From Planococcus lenghuensis (lineage in GTDB: Bacteria > Bacillota > Bacilli > Bacillales_A > Planococcaceae): a stretch of 64,000 nucleotides of DNA. The notes under the pieces were generated by a model that worked only from the letters and a program-made list of their open reading frames with translations, made no database searches and was not told the DNA's origin. Both the position numbers and the translations under genes were made by a program. Location: the NCBI RefSeq assembly GCF_001999905.1, contig NZ_CP019640.1, positions 2,150,001-2,214,000 of the forward strand. Direction: 5' to 3'. The stretch's first letter is position 1, and every line of letters begins with the position of its first letter. Below, one piece after another: positions 53,181 to 61,615 of this stretch.

Positions 53181-53960
53181 TTATTCTTCGTCTCCGAGTG
53201 TTGCGATGAATTCAGCCAGTACAGCCAGCTCTTCTTCAGAACCGGTCCACGACGGCGGCATTGCCACTACGTCATTTTTCGTGATTCCGTTTACGGCGAT
53301 ATCGGCAATTTCTTCAGCCGTTCTTTCCGTATTTACGAGTGCGGGACCAACTGCACCTTCCAAGTTTTCACCGTGACAATTGATACACGTTGCGTTGGCA
53401 TAAATCTGATAGCCTTCAGACTCTGTATCAATTTCGACCTCCTCGACAATCTGCCCCTGTGCTTCTGCAGCTTCCCAGTCATGGTTAACGACTGATTCCC
53501 ATGTCAGGAAGACCATAGCCGCCAGTGTCAGCAGCATGAACGCTGTCGGAAGCGGCCGTTTGAATGGCCGGCGTTCCGGACCCGGATCCAAAAACGGAGC
53601 CAGCAGAAGTGCCGTAAAGGCGAGACCCGGCATGATAATCGCACCGACGATGTTATAAGGGCCGGAAGCAAATTCATACTTCAGTAACTGATAAAGGAAT
53701 AGAAAATACCAGTCCGGCAGCGGTATGTACCCTGTATCTGTCGGATCCGCCATTGACTCGAGCGGTGATGGATGTGCGGCTGCTAAAAGCAGGTAGCCGA
53801 TCAGGAAAACAGCACCGATCATCCATTCTTTCAGCAGAAAGTTCGGATAGAAGGCTTCCGTTTTGCCCGGGTATTCGGAATAGTCTTTAGGTATATTCGG
53901 CTTGCGAACTGCAGGCACACGGGAATCCCCGACGAATTTCATCCCTTTTCCGCGATGCAT
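53181..53960 (-). CDS. qcrC: Menaquinol:cytochrome c reductase cytochrome b/c subunit
   Basis: Fusion of the C-terminal half of cytochrome b (subunit IV-like, three helices at about residues 46-62, 104-124 and 138-156) with a c-type cytochrome domain. The heme c motif CINCH is at 192-196, and the distal Met is in VVAMPP (about 234). Part of the bc complex that oxidises menaquinol and reduces cytochrome c. ATG follows GGAGGGG. 259 residues, normal for Bacillus QcrC. Last gene of qcrABC. Confidence 0.95.
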   Translation of the reverse strand: MHRGKGMKFVGDSRVPAVRKPNIPKDYSEYPGKTEAFYPNFLLKEWMIGAVFLIGYLLLAAAHPSPLESMADPTDTGYIPLPDWYFLFLYQLLKYEFASGPYNIVGAIIMPGLAFTALLLAPFLDPGPERRPFKRPLPTAFMLLTLAAMVFLTWESVVNHDWEAAEAQGQIVEEVEIDTESEGYQIYANATCINCHGENLEGAVGPALVNTERTAEEIADIAVNGITKNDVVAMPPSWTGSEEELAVLAEFIATLGDEE

Positions 53961-54001
53961 AGAATCCCCTCCTTCAAAAAATCTTCAATGAATAAATCAG
54001 C

Positions 54002-54676
54002 TTACAACGGACCAGAGATCCCTTGCTTTCTGATCAGGACAAAATGTGCTCCCATGAGTCCGAGCAATGCTGCCGGCAGGAAGAACACGTGAATTGCAAA
54101 GAATCGGGTGAGCGTCTGCGCTCCAAGAATGGTCTGGTCGCCTGCAAGGAGGATTTTGATCTGATCGCCGATAATAGGGACTGACGCGGCAATTTCAATA
54201 CCAACTTTCGTTGCGAACAATGCTTTCATATCCCATGGCAACAGATAACCTGTGAACCCGAGACCCAGGATAACGCCAAACAGCAGAACCCCGATCATCC
54301 AGTTCAGCTCACGAGGCTTTTTATACGAGCCTGTGAAAAACACACGCAGCGCATGTAGGAAGATCATTACGATAACCAAGGAAGAACCCCAATGGTGCAT
54401 CCCGCGCACGATTTCTCCGAATGCCACTTCATTCTGGAGATAAAAAACCGACTGCCAGGCATTCTCGACGTCCGGTACATAATACATTGTCAGGAACATT
54501 CCCGACAGGATCTGAACAACTGTAATGAAGAAGGTCAGTCCCCCGAAACAATAGACGAATGCCGAAAAGTGGTGTGCGGGGTTTACATGCTCAGGCACTT
54601 CGTGGTCAGCGATATCACGCCAGATCGGAGTGATATCTAGCCGCTCATCTACCCAGTCATAAAGCTTATTTAACAC
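54002..54676 (-). CDS. qcrB: Menaquinol:cytochrome c reductase cytochrome b subunit
   Basis: Cytochrome b6-like subunit of 224 residues with four helices carrying the two b hemes (His residues in HHFSAF, MHHWGSSLV, FLHALRVF, FAIHVFFLPA). Cys43 in SAFVYCFGG matches the cysteine that covalently holds an additional heme in Bacillus QcrB. The PW-rich end ISGPL then continues functionally in QcrC. Start codon is GTG (54674-54676). Confidence 0.95.
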   Translation of the reverse strand: MLNKLYDWVDERLDITPIWRDIADHEVPEHVNPAHHFSAFVYCFGGLTFFITVVQILSGMFLTMYYVPDVENAWQSVFYLQNEVAFGEIVRGMHHWGSSLVIVMIFLHALRVFFTGSYKKPRELNWMIGVLLFGVILGLGFTGYLLPWDMKALFATKVGIEIAASVPIIGDQIKILLAGDQTILGAQTLTRFFAIHVFFLPAALLGLMGAHFVLIRKQGISGPL

Positions 54677-54709
54677 TGTGCCGTACCCCCTTTACTGTCC
54701 AATAAAAAA

Positions 54710-55216
54710 TTAAGAAACTAAGAAATTCGGTCTCAGTGGCCCAAGCGCCACGTAACCGTCCCGCACTTCAACCAGGAACTGATCCAGCGGTCCAAGAGGC
54801 GGTGTACCTGCGACGTTTTCCCCATTTTTGTAATAGCGGCCTGCGTGGCACGGACAAAAGAACTGTTCCGGGAAATCAGCACTGCCTTCCCATGTAACAG
54901 TACAGCCAAGGTGTTTACAAACCGGTGATAAAGCGACGATTTCCTCGCCCTCCAAATACACCCATGCATCATTCGTAACTTCGGATGTATACCAAGCGTC
55001 TTCCTGTGTATAAGTGAATGAAACACGGATTGGCACTTCTGAAAGTTCGGAAGCCAGCTGGTCGGTCACGACATAATCACCATCAGCACTCACCTGCAGA
55101 ACTGGATCCACTGCGAAGCGGACCATAGGCATCAGCATGCTGGACGCCATAAATCCTCCTACACCCATGATGGTATAGCTTAGGAATTGCCGACGGGATA
55201 CACGATTATTGCTCAT
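54710..55216 (-). CDS. qcrA: Menaquinol:cytochrome c reductase Rieske iron-sulfur subunit
   Basis: A 168-residue Rieske protein: N-terminal twin-arginine-like signal anchor (SRRQFLSYTIMGVGGFM, suggesting Tat export), then the [2Fe-2S] motifs CKHLGC and CPCHAG. First gene of qcrABC; a strong promoter lies at 55290-55318. ATG follows GGGGGGAG. Confidence 0.95.
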   Translation of the reverse strand: MSNNRVSRRQFLSYTIMGVGGFMASSMLMPMVRFAVDPVLQVSADGDYVVTDQLASELSEVPIRVSFTYTQEDAWYTSEVTNDAWVYLEGEEIVALSPVCKHLGCTVTWEGSADFPEQFFCPCHAGRYYKNGENVAGTPPLGPLDQFLVEVRDGYVALGPLRPNFLVS

Positions 55217-55289
55217 TTTTCTCCCCCCTCTTACTCAAAGCTCAGTCCAACGGACATACTTATTCAAATATAATTACTAGGACAACCTA

Positions 55290-55318
55290 ATGATATATCA
55301 ATCACTGTAGCAGGTCAA
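55290..55318 (-). promoter_or_regulatory. Promoter of qcrABC
   Basis: Minus-strand TTGACC (55313-55318), 17-base spacer, TATCAT (55290-55295), about 75 bases before qcrA. Confidence 0.82.
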
Positions 55319-55366
55319 CAACGCTTTCGGGCAATGCAAGCACTGCACAGAGAGTTTGTGAACATT

Positions 55367-55819
55367 TCATGAAGATGCGGACCACTCGTTCAAAAACAGC
55401 GGCAGCACTTGCCGGAGCTGATCTTCCATCACCGAATGGCGGAACTTGGGATCCATATGTTCAGTCGGCACCGCCGGTAGCCACAGAAGCTGTCCAAAGT
55501 TCTCGACCGTCCGCCACTTTGCATCTGTAGTCATATAGAAGATATGCTTGAACTCCGACTGCTGCATTTCTCCCTGCAACTCACCCGCCAGATGGACCCG
55601 GTCCGCATTTTTAGCATACGAAACGGGCGGCAGCAGCAGCAGCCGCCCTTTAAATTGCCGTTCAAGCAACGATGTGAGCGCAATCATATACTCTGCTGCA
55701 CCTGCGCTTTGCCGCATGCCGGCTGCACTGAGATCCAGCTCCACGAGCGGTATCACCGCTGTATCGACGTACTCTTTTTGTTCCATGTACTGACTGATTT
55801 CTCTTCCTGCAAAAAACAT
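55367..55819 (-). CDS. ypiF: YpiF family protein (DUF2487)
   Basis: A 150-residue cytosolic protein of unknown function. It begins MFFAGREISQYMEQKEYVDT, has VIPLVELDLSAAG and GRLLLLPPVSYAKN, and ends LRQVLPLFLNEWSASS; the family occurs directly before qcrA in Bacillales. It starts five bases after the ypiB stop. No motif suggests an activity. Confidence 0.85.
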   Translation of the reverse strand: MFFAGREISQYMEQKEYVDTAVIPLVELDLSAAGMRQSAGAAEYMIALTSLLERQFKGRLLLLPPVSYAKNADRVHLAGELQGEMQQSEFKHIFYMTTDAKWRTVENFGQLLWLPAVPTEHMDPKFRHSVMEDQLRQVLPLFLNEWSASS

Positions 55820-55824
55820 TTATG

Positions 55825-56388
55825 CTATTCCCCTTTCGGCCGTCTGGAATCCTTCACTTTCTGCAACAGCTCGGACAGCTGAAAAAACGCATCCCGATCT
55901 TCCGCATCAAGCGCTTCATCAATCTGTTTCAGCAGCGCTTCTTCCTGGATCGTCTGCATGCTGTCGCTCAACAGCTCTTCAGCAGCCAGCCGATCAGTTT
56001 CAGTGATCGCTTCATCTTCGGGGATGAACGGATTTTCTTCCAGCACGGCCACGTATTCCGGTGACCGGGGAAGATTTCTGAAATTCAGTTGCACATACAG
56101 CTCTTCATCGGGATGGAGCCGCAAATCATGGAAGGTTTTCTCAGCATCTGCGGTCATCAAATGTCCTCTGTAAAACCTGAAAGGGACATCTTTTGACTCT
56201 GTTGTCGAAATGACCATCGCGCGGGGACAGTAATGGGCATCTTCCACGAAATGGGTCTTGTCTAACAAGTGATTATGGCCCAGCAAATAATTCAGAATCC
56301 AAATACATTCCCGCCGCTTCATCCGGTGATTTTCAAGGAACCAGCGGACGAACTGTTTTTTTTCATCTATCGAAATTGAAGCTGTCAC
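55825..56388 (-). CDS. ypiB: UPF0302 family protein YpiB
   Basis: A 187-residue protein with two parts: the UPF0302 N domain (KKQFVRWFLENHRMKRRECI, ILNYLLGHNHLLDKTHFVED, CPRAM) and a C-terminal IDEAL-type motif region (LLKQIDEALDAEDRDAFFQL). Function unknown. Start is the GTG at 56386-56388, preceded by GGAAGGGGG; the longer open frame to 56838 is out of frame with, and antiparallel-free shadow of, ypiA and is rejected. Lies between ypiA and ypiF. Confidence 0.87.
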   Translation of the reverse strand: MTASISIDEKKQFVRWFLENHRMKRRECIWILNYLLGHNHLLDKTHFVEDAHYCPRAMVISTTESKDVPFRFYRGHLMTADAEKTFHDLRLHPDEELYVQLNFRNLPRSPEYVAVLEENPFIPEDEAITETDRLAAEELLSDSMQTIQEEALLKQIDEALDAEDRDAFFQLSELLQKVKDSRRPKGE

Positions 56389-56434
56389 CTTTTTTCCCCC
56401 TTCCTGCCTCGCACTTCCCTTTCCCGGCGTTCTC

Positions 56435-57688
56435 TCACTCCGCCGATTGATGCCAATCGGCCCAGTCCGGATGACCGGGTTCAAGGACCAGTAATTCATC
56501 AATGACTTGCCGAGCCTGCTCCTGTCTGCCTTCTTCCAGCAGAAAGCGGGCATAATTGCTGAGGAATTCAGCATCTTCCCGGAAAGCGGGATAAGCCCGT
56601 CCGTAATAGTCGGCAGCTTTCCCGTATTGCTCTGTTGCTTCGTAAGCCGCGGCAATCGCCGGATACAGTGCCGCCCAATCCGTTTCATTGGAGACGGCGG
56701 CTTCCGCCAATTCCAGTACATCTTCGCTTCTTTCCTGCGCATGCAATAATGCGATGAGCGTCTGAATGGCATCCATATATTCAGGATCAAGTGCAATCGC
56801 CTGCCGGAGATGCGCTTCACCTTCTGTCTCCCTGCCAAGTTTCAGTGCAAGTTTGCCGGCGAATAAATAAAGTTCCTTGTTGTACTCATCCCGGCTGATG
56901 CCTTCTGTGGCCGCTTCATAGGAAGCGCTGTAATCGCCCATCATATTCAAGCTCTCAGCGCGCAGCAGGTAAGCGGAAAAATAATCGGGATCCATCGCCG
57001 TCAATTCCTCGGCGTAGCGTATCGCTGTCTCATACTGGGCAGACTGAAATGCGGAGTATGCTGCACCGAATAGCGTATCCGGTGAGGACTGCTCTTTAAG
57101 CGCCTGTTCATAATAAGGCAGTGCTTCTTCATACGCCGCCCCGGCACTGTACACTTCAGCGAGCCGTTCTGATAAATTCACGCCTGGTATTTCTATCTCC
57201 GCTGCAAGCAGATCGGTATAGAGCCGGGCAGACTCCAGGTAGCGGCCGGACTCCAGCAGCACTTCAGCTTTCGCCTGGAGCAGCAGCGGTTCATCCGGAA
57301 GCAGCCGGATTGCTTCATCCAGCCGTCTTTCAGCCGCTTCAAGCAACCCTTGCGTCTGGAAAAGATCAGCCAGCACAACCAGGGCCTGCGGATACTGCTC
57401 GTCTCCCTCCGGAATTGACGTCAGCACTTCAAGTGCATCATCTTCCCGGTCGATTTCAATCAGCAGACCTGCACGATCAATTGCCAGCTGTGATTCCTCC
57501 GGGAAAAGGAATTGCAGATGTTCAAGCACTTTTACCGCTTCTTCTACATAGCCGATGTCGGCCAGCCATTCAGCAAGGGTATACTGACTGTCCGGATCGC
57601 TTTCCAATAAAGCCTGATCGATTAATTTATTCACACGGCGGGGGTCACCCTGTTCCACCGCCTGTTGGATCTTATCAAATACAGCCAT
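56435..57688 (-). CDS. ypiA: Tetratricopeptide repeat protein YpiA
   Basis: A 417-residue protein made almost entirely of TPR helices: repeats such as VLADLFQTQGLLEAAERRLD, AEVLLESGRYLESARLYTDL, AYEEALPYYEQALKEQ and AAYEATEQYGKAADYYGRAY, spaced about 34 residues. No signal peptide or other domain, so probably a cytosolic scaffold. Partner unknown. First of the ypiA-ypiB-ypiF set. A likely promoter (TTGAAA 57743-57748, 16-base spacer, TACGAT 57721-57726) overlaps the aroA terminator. Confidence 0.88.
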   Translation of the reverse strand: MAVFDKIQQAVEQGDPRRVNKLIDQALLESDPDSQYTLAEWLADIGYVEEAVKVLEHLQFLFPEESQLAIDRAGLLIEIDREDDALEVLTSIPEGDEQYPQALVVLADLFQTQGLLEAAERRLDEAIRLLPDEPLLLQAKAEVLLESGRYLESARLYTDLLAAEIEIPGVNLSERLAEVYSAGAAYEEALPYYEQALKEQSSPDTLFGAAYSAFQSAQYETAIRYAEELTAMDPDYFSAYLLRAESLNMMGDYSASYEAATEGISRDEYNKELYLFAGKLALKLGRETEGEAHLRQAIALDPEYMDAIQTLIALLHAQERSEDVLELAEAAVSNETDWAALYPAIAAAYEATEQYGKAADYYGRAYPAFREDAEFLSNYARFLLEEGRQEQARQVIDELLVLEPGHPDWADWHQSAE

Positions 57689-57745
57689 CCAATCACCTGT
57701 TCTCTCCTTGTTCTGATTTTATCGTACACGATATAATGCCGCTTT

Positions 57746-57774
57746 CAAAACAAAAACTCTCCTACTCGGAGAGT
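57746..57774 (-). terminator. Terminator overlapping the aroA stop codon
   Basis: Minus strand ACTCTCC (loop GAGTA) GGAGAGT then TTTTTGTTTTG. The aroA stop TAG is at the 3-prime edge of the loop, so the last four sense codons form the ascending stem. Confidence 0.87.
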
Positions 57775-59048
57775 CTGTTCTGCAGTGTATGCAAATGTTC
57801 AAAAAACGTCGGGTAGGAAACAGAAATGCATTCTTTATTGATAATGTCCACATCCCCATCCGCGATGAGTGAAGCGACAGCCCATGTCATACCGAGCCGG
57901 TGATCACCGAACGAATCGACTTGCGCGCCACGCAGCCGGACAGGCCCCTTGATGATCATTCCGTCAGATGTCGCCTCTGCGTCGGCCCCGAGTTTCTTCA
58001 GTCCCGTAACCACCGACTGAATGCGGTCGGTCTCTTTGACGCGAAGCTCTTCAGCGTCCCGGATGACAGTCGTCCCTTCCGCCTGCGTCGCCAGCAGCGC
58101 AATAATCGGCAGTTCATCGATGAGCCGCGGAATGAGCGCCCCGCTGATTTCCGTGCTTTTCAGCTTGGATGCGCGCACGGTCAGGGTTGCTGCCAGCTCT
58201 GCCCCTTCTGTGGCATCTTCGGTCTCAATCTCGCCGCCCATCTGCCGGACGGCCTCCAGTATGCCGGTGCGCGTCGGATTCACACCGACATTTGTCAGTC
58301 GGATTTCGCTGTCCGGAACCATCAATGCTGCTGCAATGAAAAATGCGGCAGAAGAAATATCACCGGGCACGCTGACGTGCGCCGGCGTCATTTTCAGACC
58401 GCCTGTCAGCCGGATTACACCATCCTGCTGGTCTACAGGAACGCCGAACTGCGGAAGCAGAATTTCCGTATGGTTGCGGCTCGGCAGCTTTTCGCGAATG
58501 GCTGTTGTTCCTTCCGCCCATATTGCTGCAAGGAGAATTGCTGATTTCACCTGTGCGCTCGCAACCGGCATGTCATAATCGATTGCTTGCAGGGAGCTGC
58601 CGGTCACAGCCAGCGGCGTCATCGTGCCGCCGCTTCGCCCTCTGATATCTGCGCCCATCTGCCGGAGCGGATCAATCACCCGCCCCATCGGCCGCTTGGC
58701 GATGGAAGCATCTCCGTTTAATACTGAATGGAAATCGGTTCCCGCCAGAATGCCGAGCATCAGACGCGTTGTTGTACCGGAATTGCCCGTATCCAGAATA
58801 TCCGCCGGTTCTGTCCAGCCATGCATGCCGGGACTCGTTACCGTCACATCCGTTCCATTCTGCTCGACCGACACACCAAGCTGCCGGAAGCAGCTGATTG
58901 TGCTCAGACAGTCATCCCCCGGCAGAAACCCTTCCACTGTGGTTGTGCCTTCCGCCATTGCTCCGAACATGATGGCTCGGTGCGAAATCGATTTATCTCC
59001 TGGTACTTGTACAGTACCGGTTAACGGCGCTTTATCATTCAATGCCAT
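57762..59048 (-). CDS. aroA: 3-phosphoshikimate 1-carboxyvinyltransferase (EPSP synthase)
   Basis: Transfers enolpyruvyl from PEP to shikimate-3-phosphate. The 428 residues contain PGDKSISHRAIMFGAMAEG, the PEP-binding LDTGNSGTTTRLMLGILAG, and RVKETDRIQS. A Ala is seen in the GNSGTT region as in class II (Gram-positive) enzymes, whereas the class I consensus is GNAGTA. Last gene of the aroC-aroB-aroH-hisC-tyrA-aroA operon; named aroE in older B. subtilis usage. Confidence 0.96.
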   Translation of the reverse strand: MALNDKAPLTGTVQVPGDKSISHRAIMFGAMAEGTTTVEGFLPGDDCLSTISCFRQLGVSVEQNGTDVTVTSPGMHGWTEPADILDTGNSGTTTRLMLGILAGTDFHSVLNGDASIAKRPMGRVIDPLRQMGADIRGRSGGTMTPLAVTGSSLQAIDYDMPVASAQVKSAILLAAIWAEGTTAIREKLPSRNHTEILLPQFGVPVDQQDGVIRLTGGLKMTPAHVSVPGDISSAAFFIAAALMVPDSEIRLTNVGVNPTRTGILEAVRQMGGEIETEDATEGAELAATLTVRASKLKSTEISGALIPRLIDELPIIALLATQAEGTTVIRDAEELRVKETDRIQSVVTGLKKLGADAEATSDGMIIKGPVRLRGAQVDSFGDHRLGMTWAVASLIADGDVDIINKECISVSYPTFFEHLHTLQNRLSE

Positions 59049-59063
59049 ACTCCGCCTCCTTAT

Positions 59064-60152
59064 TTAAGAAATATAACTATCGTAGGAAGTCCGGTTTTTC
59101 AAGCTTTCCTGCGCCCGGCTCCGATCCTCCGGCGACTGGAAACTGAGAACAAGAATCCCGAACAGGTCTTCCCGCGTTTCCAGAATGCGGAGGTTGACGA
59201 TGCTGATATTCTCTTCTGCAAGATAACCTGTGACTTCTGAAATCACACCCGGATGATCGGGTACGTCCAAATACAGATCATATACAGAATACAAGGCACC
59301 GTGCCCGGCGGCCGGCAGTTCATCCCGGGCTGATTTGGCATCAGCGAAATAAGCCTGGATGGCGTCCGGATTCCCCGACTCCAGCAGCTGCCGGAGCATC
59401 TCCATTTCCTTCATCCACAGGGATAATTGATTTGCGATCATCCCGCTGTTATGAAGCGTGATATCCCGCCACATCACCGGATTCGATGAAGCGATCCGGG
59501 TCGTATCCCTGAAACCGCCTGCCGCCAACTGACGGGCAAGCGGAAATTTCGTTTCCTTATCCAGCTGATGAACAAGCGACGCCGCAACAAGATGCGGAAA
59601 ATGGCTGACGAGAGCCGTCATGTGATCGTGCTCTTCTGCAGATACTGTCAGCAGTTTTGCCTTGGTGACAGACAGCAGCTCCTGCAGCCGATTCAGCTGT
59701 TGCTCATCCGCCTGCTCAGAAGGCGTCAGGATATAGTAAGCATTTTCAAACAGCATTTCTTTTGCGGCTTCCACGCCACTTTTATGCGACCCGGCCATGG
59801 GATGGCCGCCGATAAACGGAATGGCAATTGCGTTTGCAGCTTCCATGATCTTCCCTTTTGTGCTTCCGGTGTCACTGAGTACTGCACCGCTTTTCAGATT
59901 CCATCCCGCGGCTTCTTTCAACAGTTTCAGCGTCGCATTGACCGGCGTGGCGAAGAAAATGAAATCAGCTTCGGGTGCCGCCTTTTCAAGTGAATCGGCC
60001 GCTTCATCAATGACACCCATTTTGAACGCTTTTTCTGCTGTAAGCCGATCGGTATCAACACCTAAAATACGCACATCCGGATGGCGTTTCAGCGCTTTTG
60101 CGAGCGAACCGCCGATCAGTCCCAGTCCGGCAATTAACACTGTCCGGTTCAT
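59064..60152 (-). CDS. tyrA: Prephenate dehydrogenase with ACT domain
   Basis: NAD+-dependent oxidative decarboxylation of prephenate to 4-hydroxyphenylpyruvate for tyrosine. The 362 residues contain GLGLIGGSLAKALKR (NAD loop), GGHPMAGSHKSGVEAA (substrate His), and a C-terminal ACT domain YLDVPDHPGVISEVTGYLA that is likely to sense tyrosine. Overlaps hisC by four bases; 15 bases before aroA. Confidence 0.95.
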   Translation of the reverse strand: MNRTVLIAGLGLIGGSLAKALKRHPDVRILGVDTDRLTAEKAFKMGVIDEAADSLEKAAPEADFIFFATPVNATLKLLKEAAGWNLKSGAVLSDTGSTKGKIMEAANAIAIPFIGGHPMAGSHKSGVEAAKEMLFENAYYILTPSEQADEQQLNRLQELLSVTKAKLLTVSAEEHDHMTALVSHFPHLVAASLVHQLDKETKFPLARQLAAGGFRDTTRIASSNPVMWRDITLHNSGMIANQLSLWMKEMEMLRQLLESGNPDAIQAYFADAKSARDELPAAGHGALYSVYDLYLDVPDHPGVISEVTGYLAEENISIVNLRILETREDLFGILVLSFQSPEDRSRAQESLKNRTSYDSYIS

Positions 60153-61231
60153 ATAGCCACTTCTTCCAAAGCAGCCAGCAGTTTGTCATTTTCCTCTTCC
60201 GTGCCGACCGTGATTCGGATATAGCCGGGCGTGCCAAGCGCATTTCCGCTCCGGATTATGAAGCCCCGTTTCATCAATTCTTCAAATACGCTGTCAGCAT
60301 CTTTTTTCACTTCCAACAAGATGAAATTTGCCTGCGACGGATAATAATGAAGCTGGTGCTTTTTTGCAAACGTTTCGTATTTCGCGAGACCTGTGCTGTT
60401 GATTTTTCGGCATTTCTCTATGAATTCCTGATCGGATAATGCCGCGATAGCCGCTCCCTGAGAGATGCTCGTAACGTTAAACGGCGGACGCAGGGGGTCC
60501 AGCCGTGCAATGATCGCTTCCTGTGCAATTGCATACCCGATCCGGAAACCGGCCAGGCCGTAAGCTTTTGAAAAAGTCCGTAGAATCAACAGATTCGGGA
60601 ATTCATCCAGCAAAGCGACAGAATCGGTATAGGCGCCGTCCGTTATGTACTCAAAATAGGCTTCATCAAGCACAACGAGCACTTCCTGGGAGACCTGTTT
60701 GAGGAATGTTCGGATTTCTGTAGTCGACAGGAGCACACCCGTCGGATTATTCGGGGAACAAATCCATACAACGGCGGTCCGGTCATCAATCGCTTCCTGC
60801 ATCTTCTCTAAGTCATGCTTGCCTTCTGTCAGCGGAACTTCACGCAATTCCGCCCCCTCGATGATCGCGTTATGGCGGTATTGAGAAAAAGTGGGTGATG
60901 CCATTACTGTGTTGGTATCCGGGCCAAGCAACGCACGCGTAATCATGACGATGATTTCATCGGATCCGCTGCCAAACAGCAACCGGGTTTCCGGTGTGCC
61001 GGTGAATGCGGCAACCGCACTCCGAAGTTTTGACGCATAACCGTCCGGATAAACGGCCGGATTCAGCGCATAGTCTTTCAGAAAATCAGCAACTCTTGCC
61101 GAACAGCCGAATGGATTTTCATTGGATGCCAGTTTTATGATTTCTTCCAATCCGTATTGCTTTTTAACTTCCTCAACAGAACGGCCGGGCTGGTAAGCTT
61201 TCATCCCAGCCAGCTGCGGTTTCCACTTCAT
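60149..61231 (-). CDS. hisC: Histidinol-phosphate/aromatic aminotransferase
   Basis: PLP class II aminotransferase of 360 residues; in Bacillus the hisC in this operon serves both histidinol-phosphate and phenylalanine/tyrosine transamination. Motifs: IKLASNENPFGCS, SPNNPTGVLLST, DEAYFEYI, and the PLP lysine in RTFSKAYGLAGFRIGYAIA. It lies between aroH and tyrA where B. subtilis also has hisC, but without the preceding trp genes. Confidence 0.93.
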   Translation of the reverse strand: MKWKPQLAGMKAYQPGRSVEEVKKQYGLEEIIKLASNENPFGCSARVADFLKDYALNPAVYPDGYASKLRSAVAAFTGTPETRLLFGSGSDEIIVMITRALLGPDTNTVMASPTFSQYRHNAIIEGAELREVPLTEGKHDLEKMQEAIDDRTAVVWICSPNNPTGVLLSTTEIRTFLKQVSQEVLVVLDEAYFEYITDGAYTDSVALLDEFPNLLILRTFSKAYGLAGFRIGYAIAQEAIIARLDPLRPPFNVTSISQGAAIAALSDQEFIEKCRKINSTGLAKYETFAKKHQLHYYPSQANFILLEVKKDADSVFEELMKRGFIIRSGNALGTPGYIRITVGTEEENDKLLAALEEVAI

Positions 61232-61246
61232 TCGGTTGTCCTCCTA

Positions 61247-61615
61247 TCATTTCCCTTGTGCTAGATCCGGCCGGAGCGCAGCAGCCCCTTTTAAAAACGT
61301 ATGCCGGACCTCTTGTTGCTGCACCTCTGTATTCACATGCATCATGACGCGGATGCAATGAGGCAGTGCACCGGGCACATCCATTTCGTGGGTGCACATC
61401 ACCGGCACATACGTCCAGCCTTCGATCGAGCGGACTGCTTTAGCCGGAAAGGATGATTTAATATCGTGTGTTGCGGAGATGATGACAGATGCGACATCTT
61501 CCGGGTCGATATTATTCCGATTTACCATTTCAAGCACAAGTGCCCGGGTTTCTGCCAATACTTCTTCCGGGCGGTCTGCTTCCACTGTGACCGCTCCGCG
61601 AATGCCTCGTATCAT
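61247..61615 (-). CDS. aroH: Chorismate mutase, AroH type
   Basis: Monofunctional AroH-class chorismate mutase (trimeric, not the AroQ fold) turning chorismate into prephenate. The 122 residues begin MIRGIRGAVTVEADRPEEVL, with the active-site Arg7, DVASVIISATHDIKSSFPA, and the conserved Cys in VPVMCTHEMDVPGALP. Overlaps aroB by four bases. Confidence 0.95.
   Translation of the reverse strand: MIRGIRGAVTVEADRPEEVLAETRALVLEMVNRNNIDPEDVASVIISATHDIKSSFPAKAVRSIEGWTYVPVMCTHEMDVPGALPHCIRVMMHVNTEVQQQEVRHTFLKGAAALRPDLAQGK

Noticed and set aside
56389-56838. N-terminal extension of ypiB
   Set aside because: It is another frame of the ypiA gene on the same strand; the GTG at 56388 has a good ribosome binding site and family-typical length.
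57121-57816. 231-codon plus-strand open frame
   Set aside because: Antisense to ypiA and crossing the aroA terminator; no coding signals.
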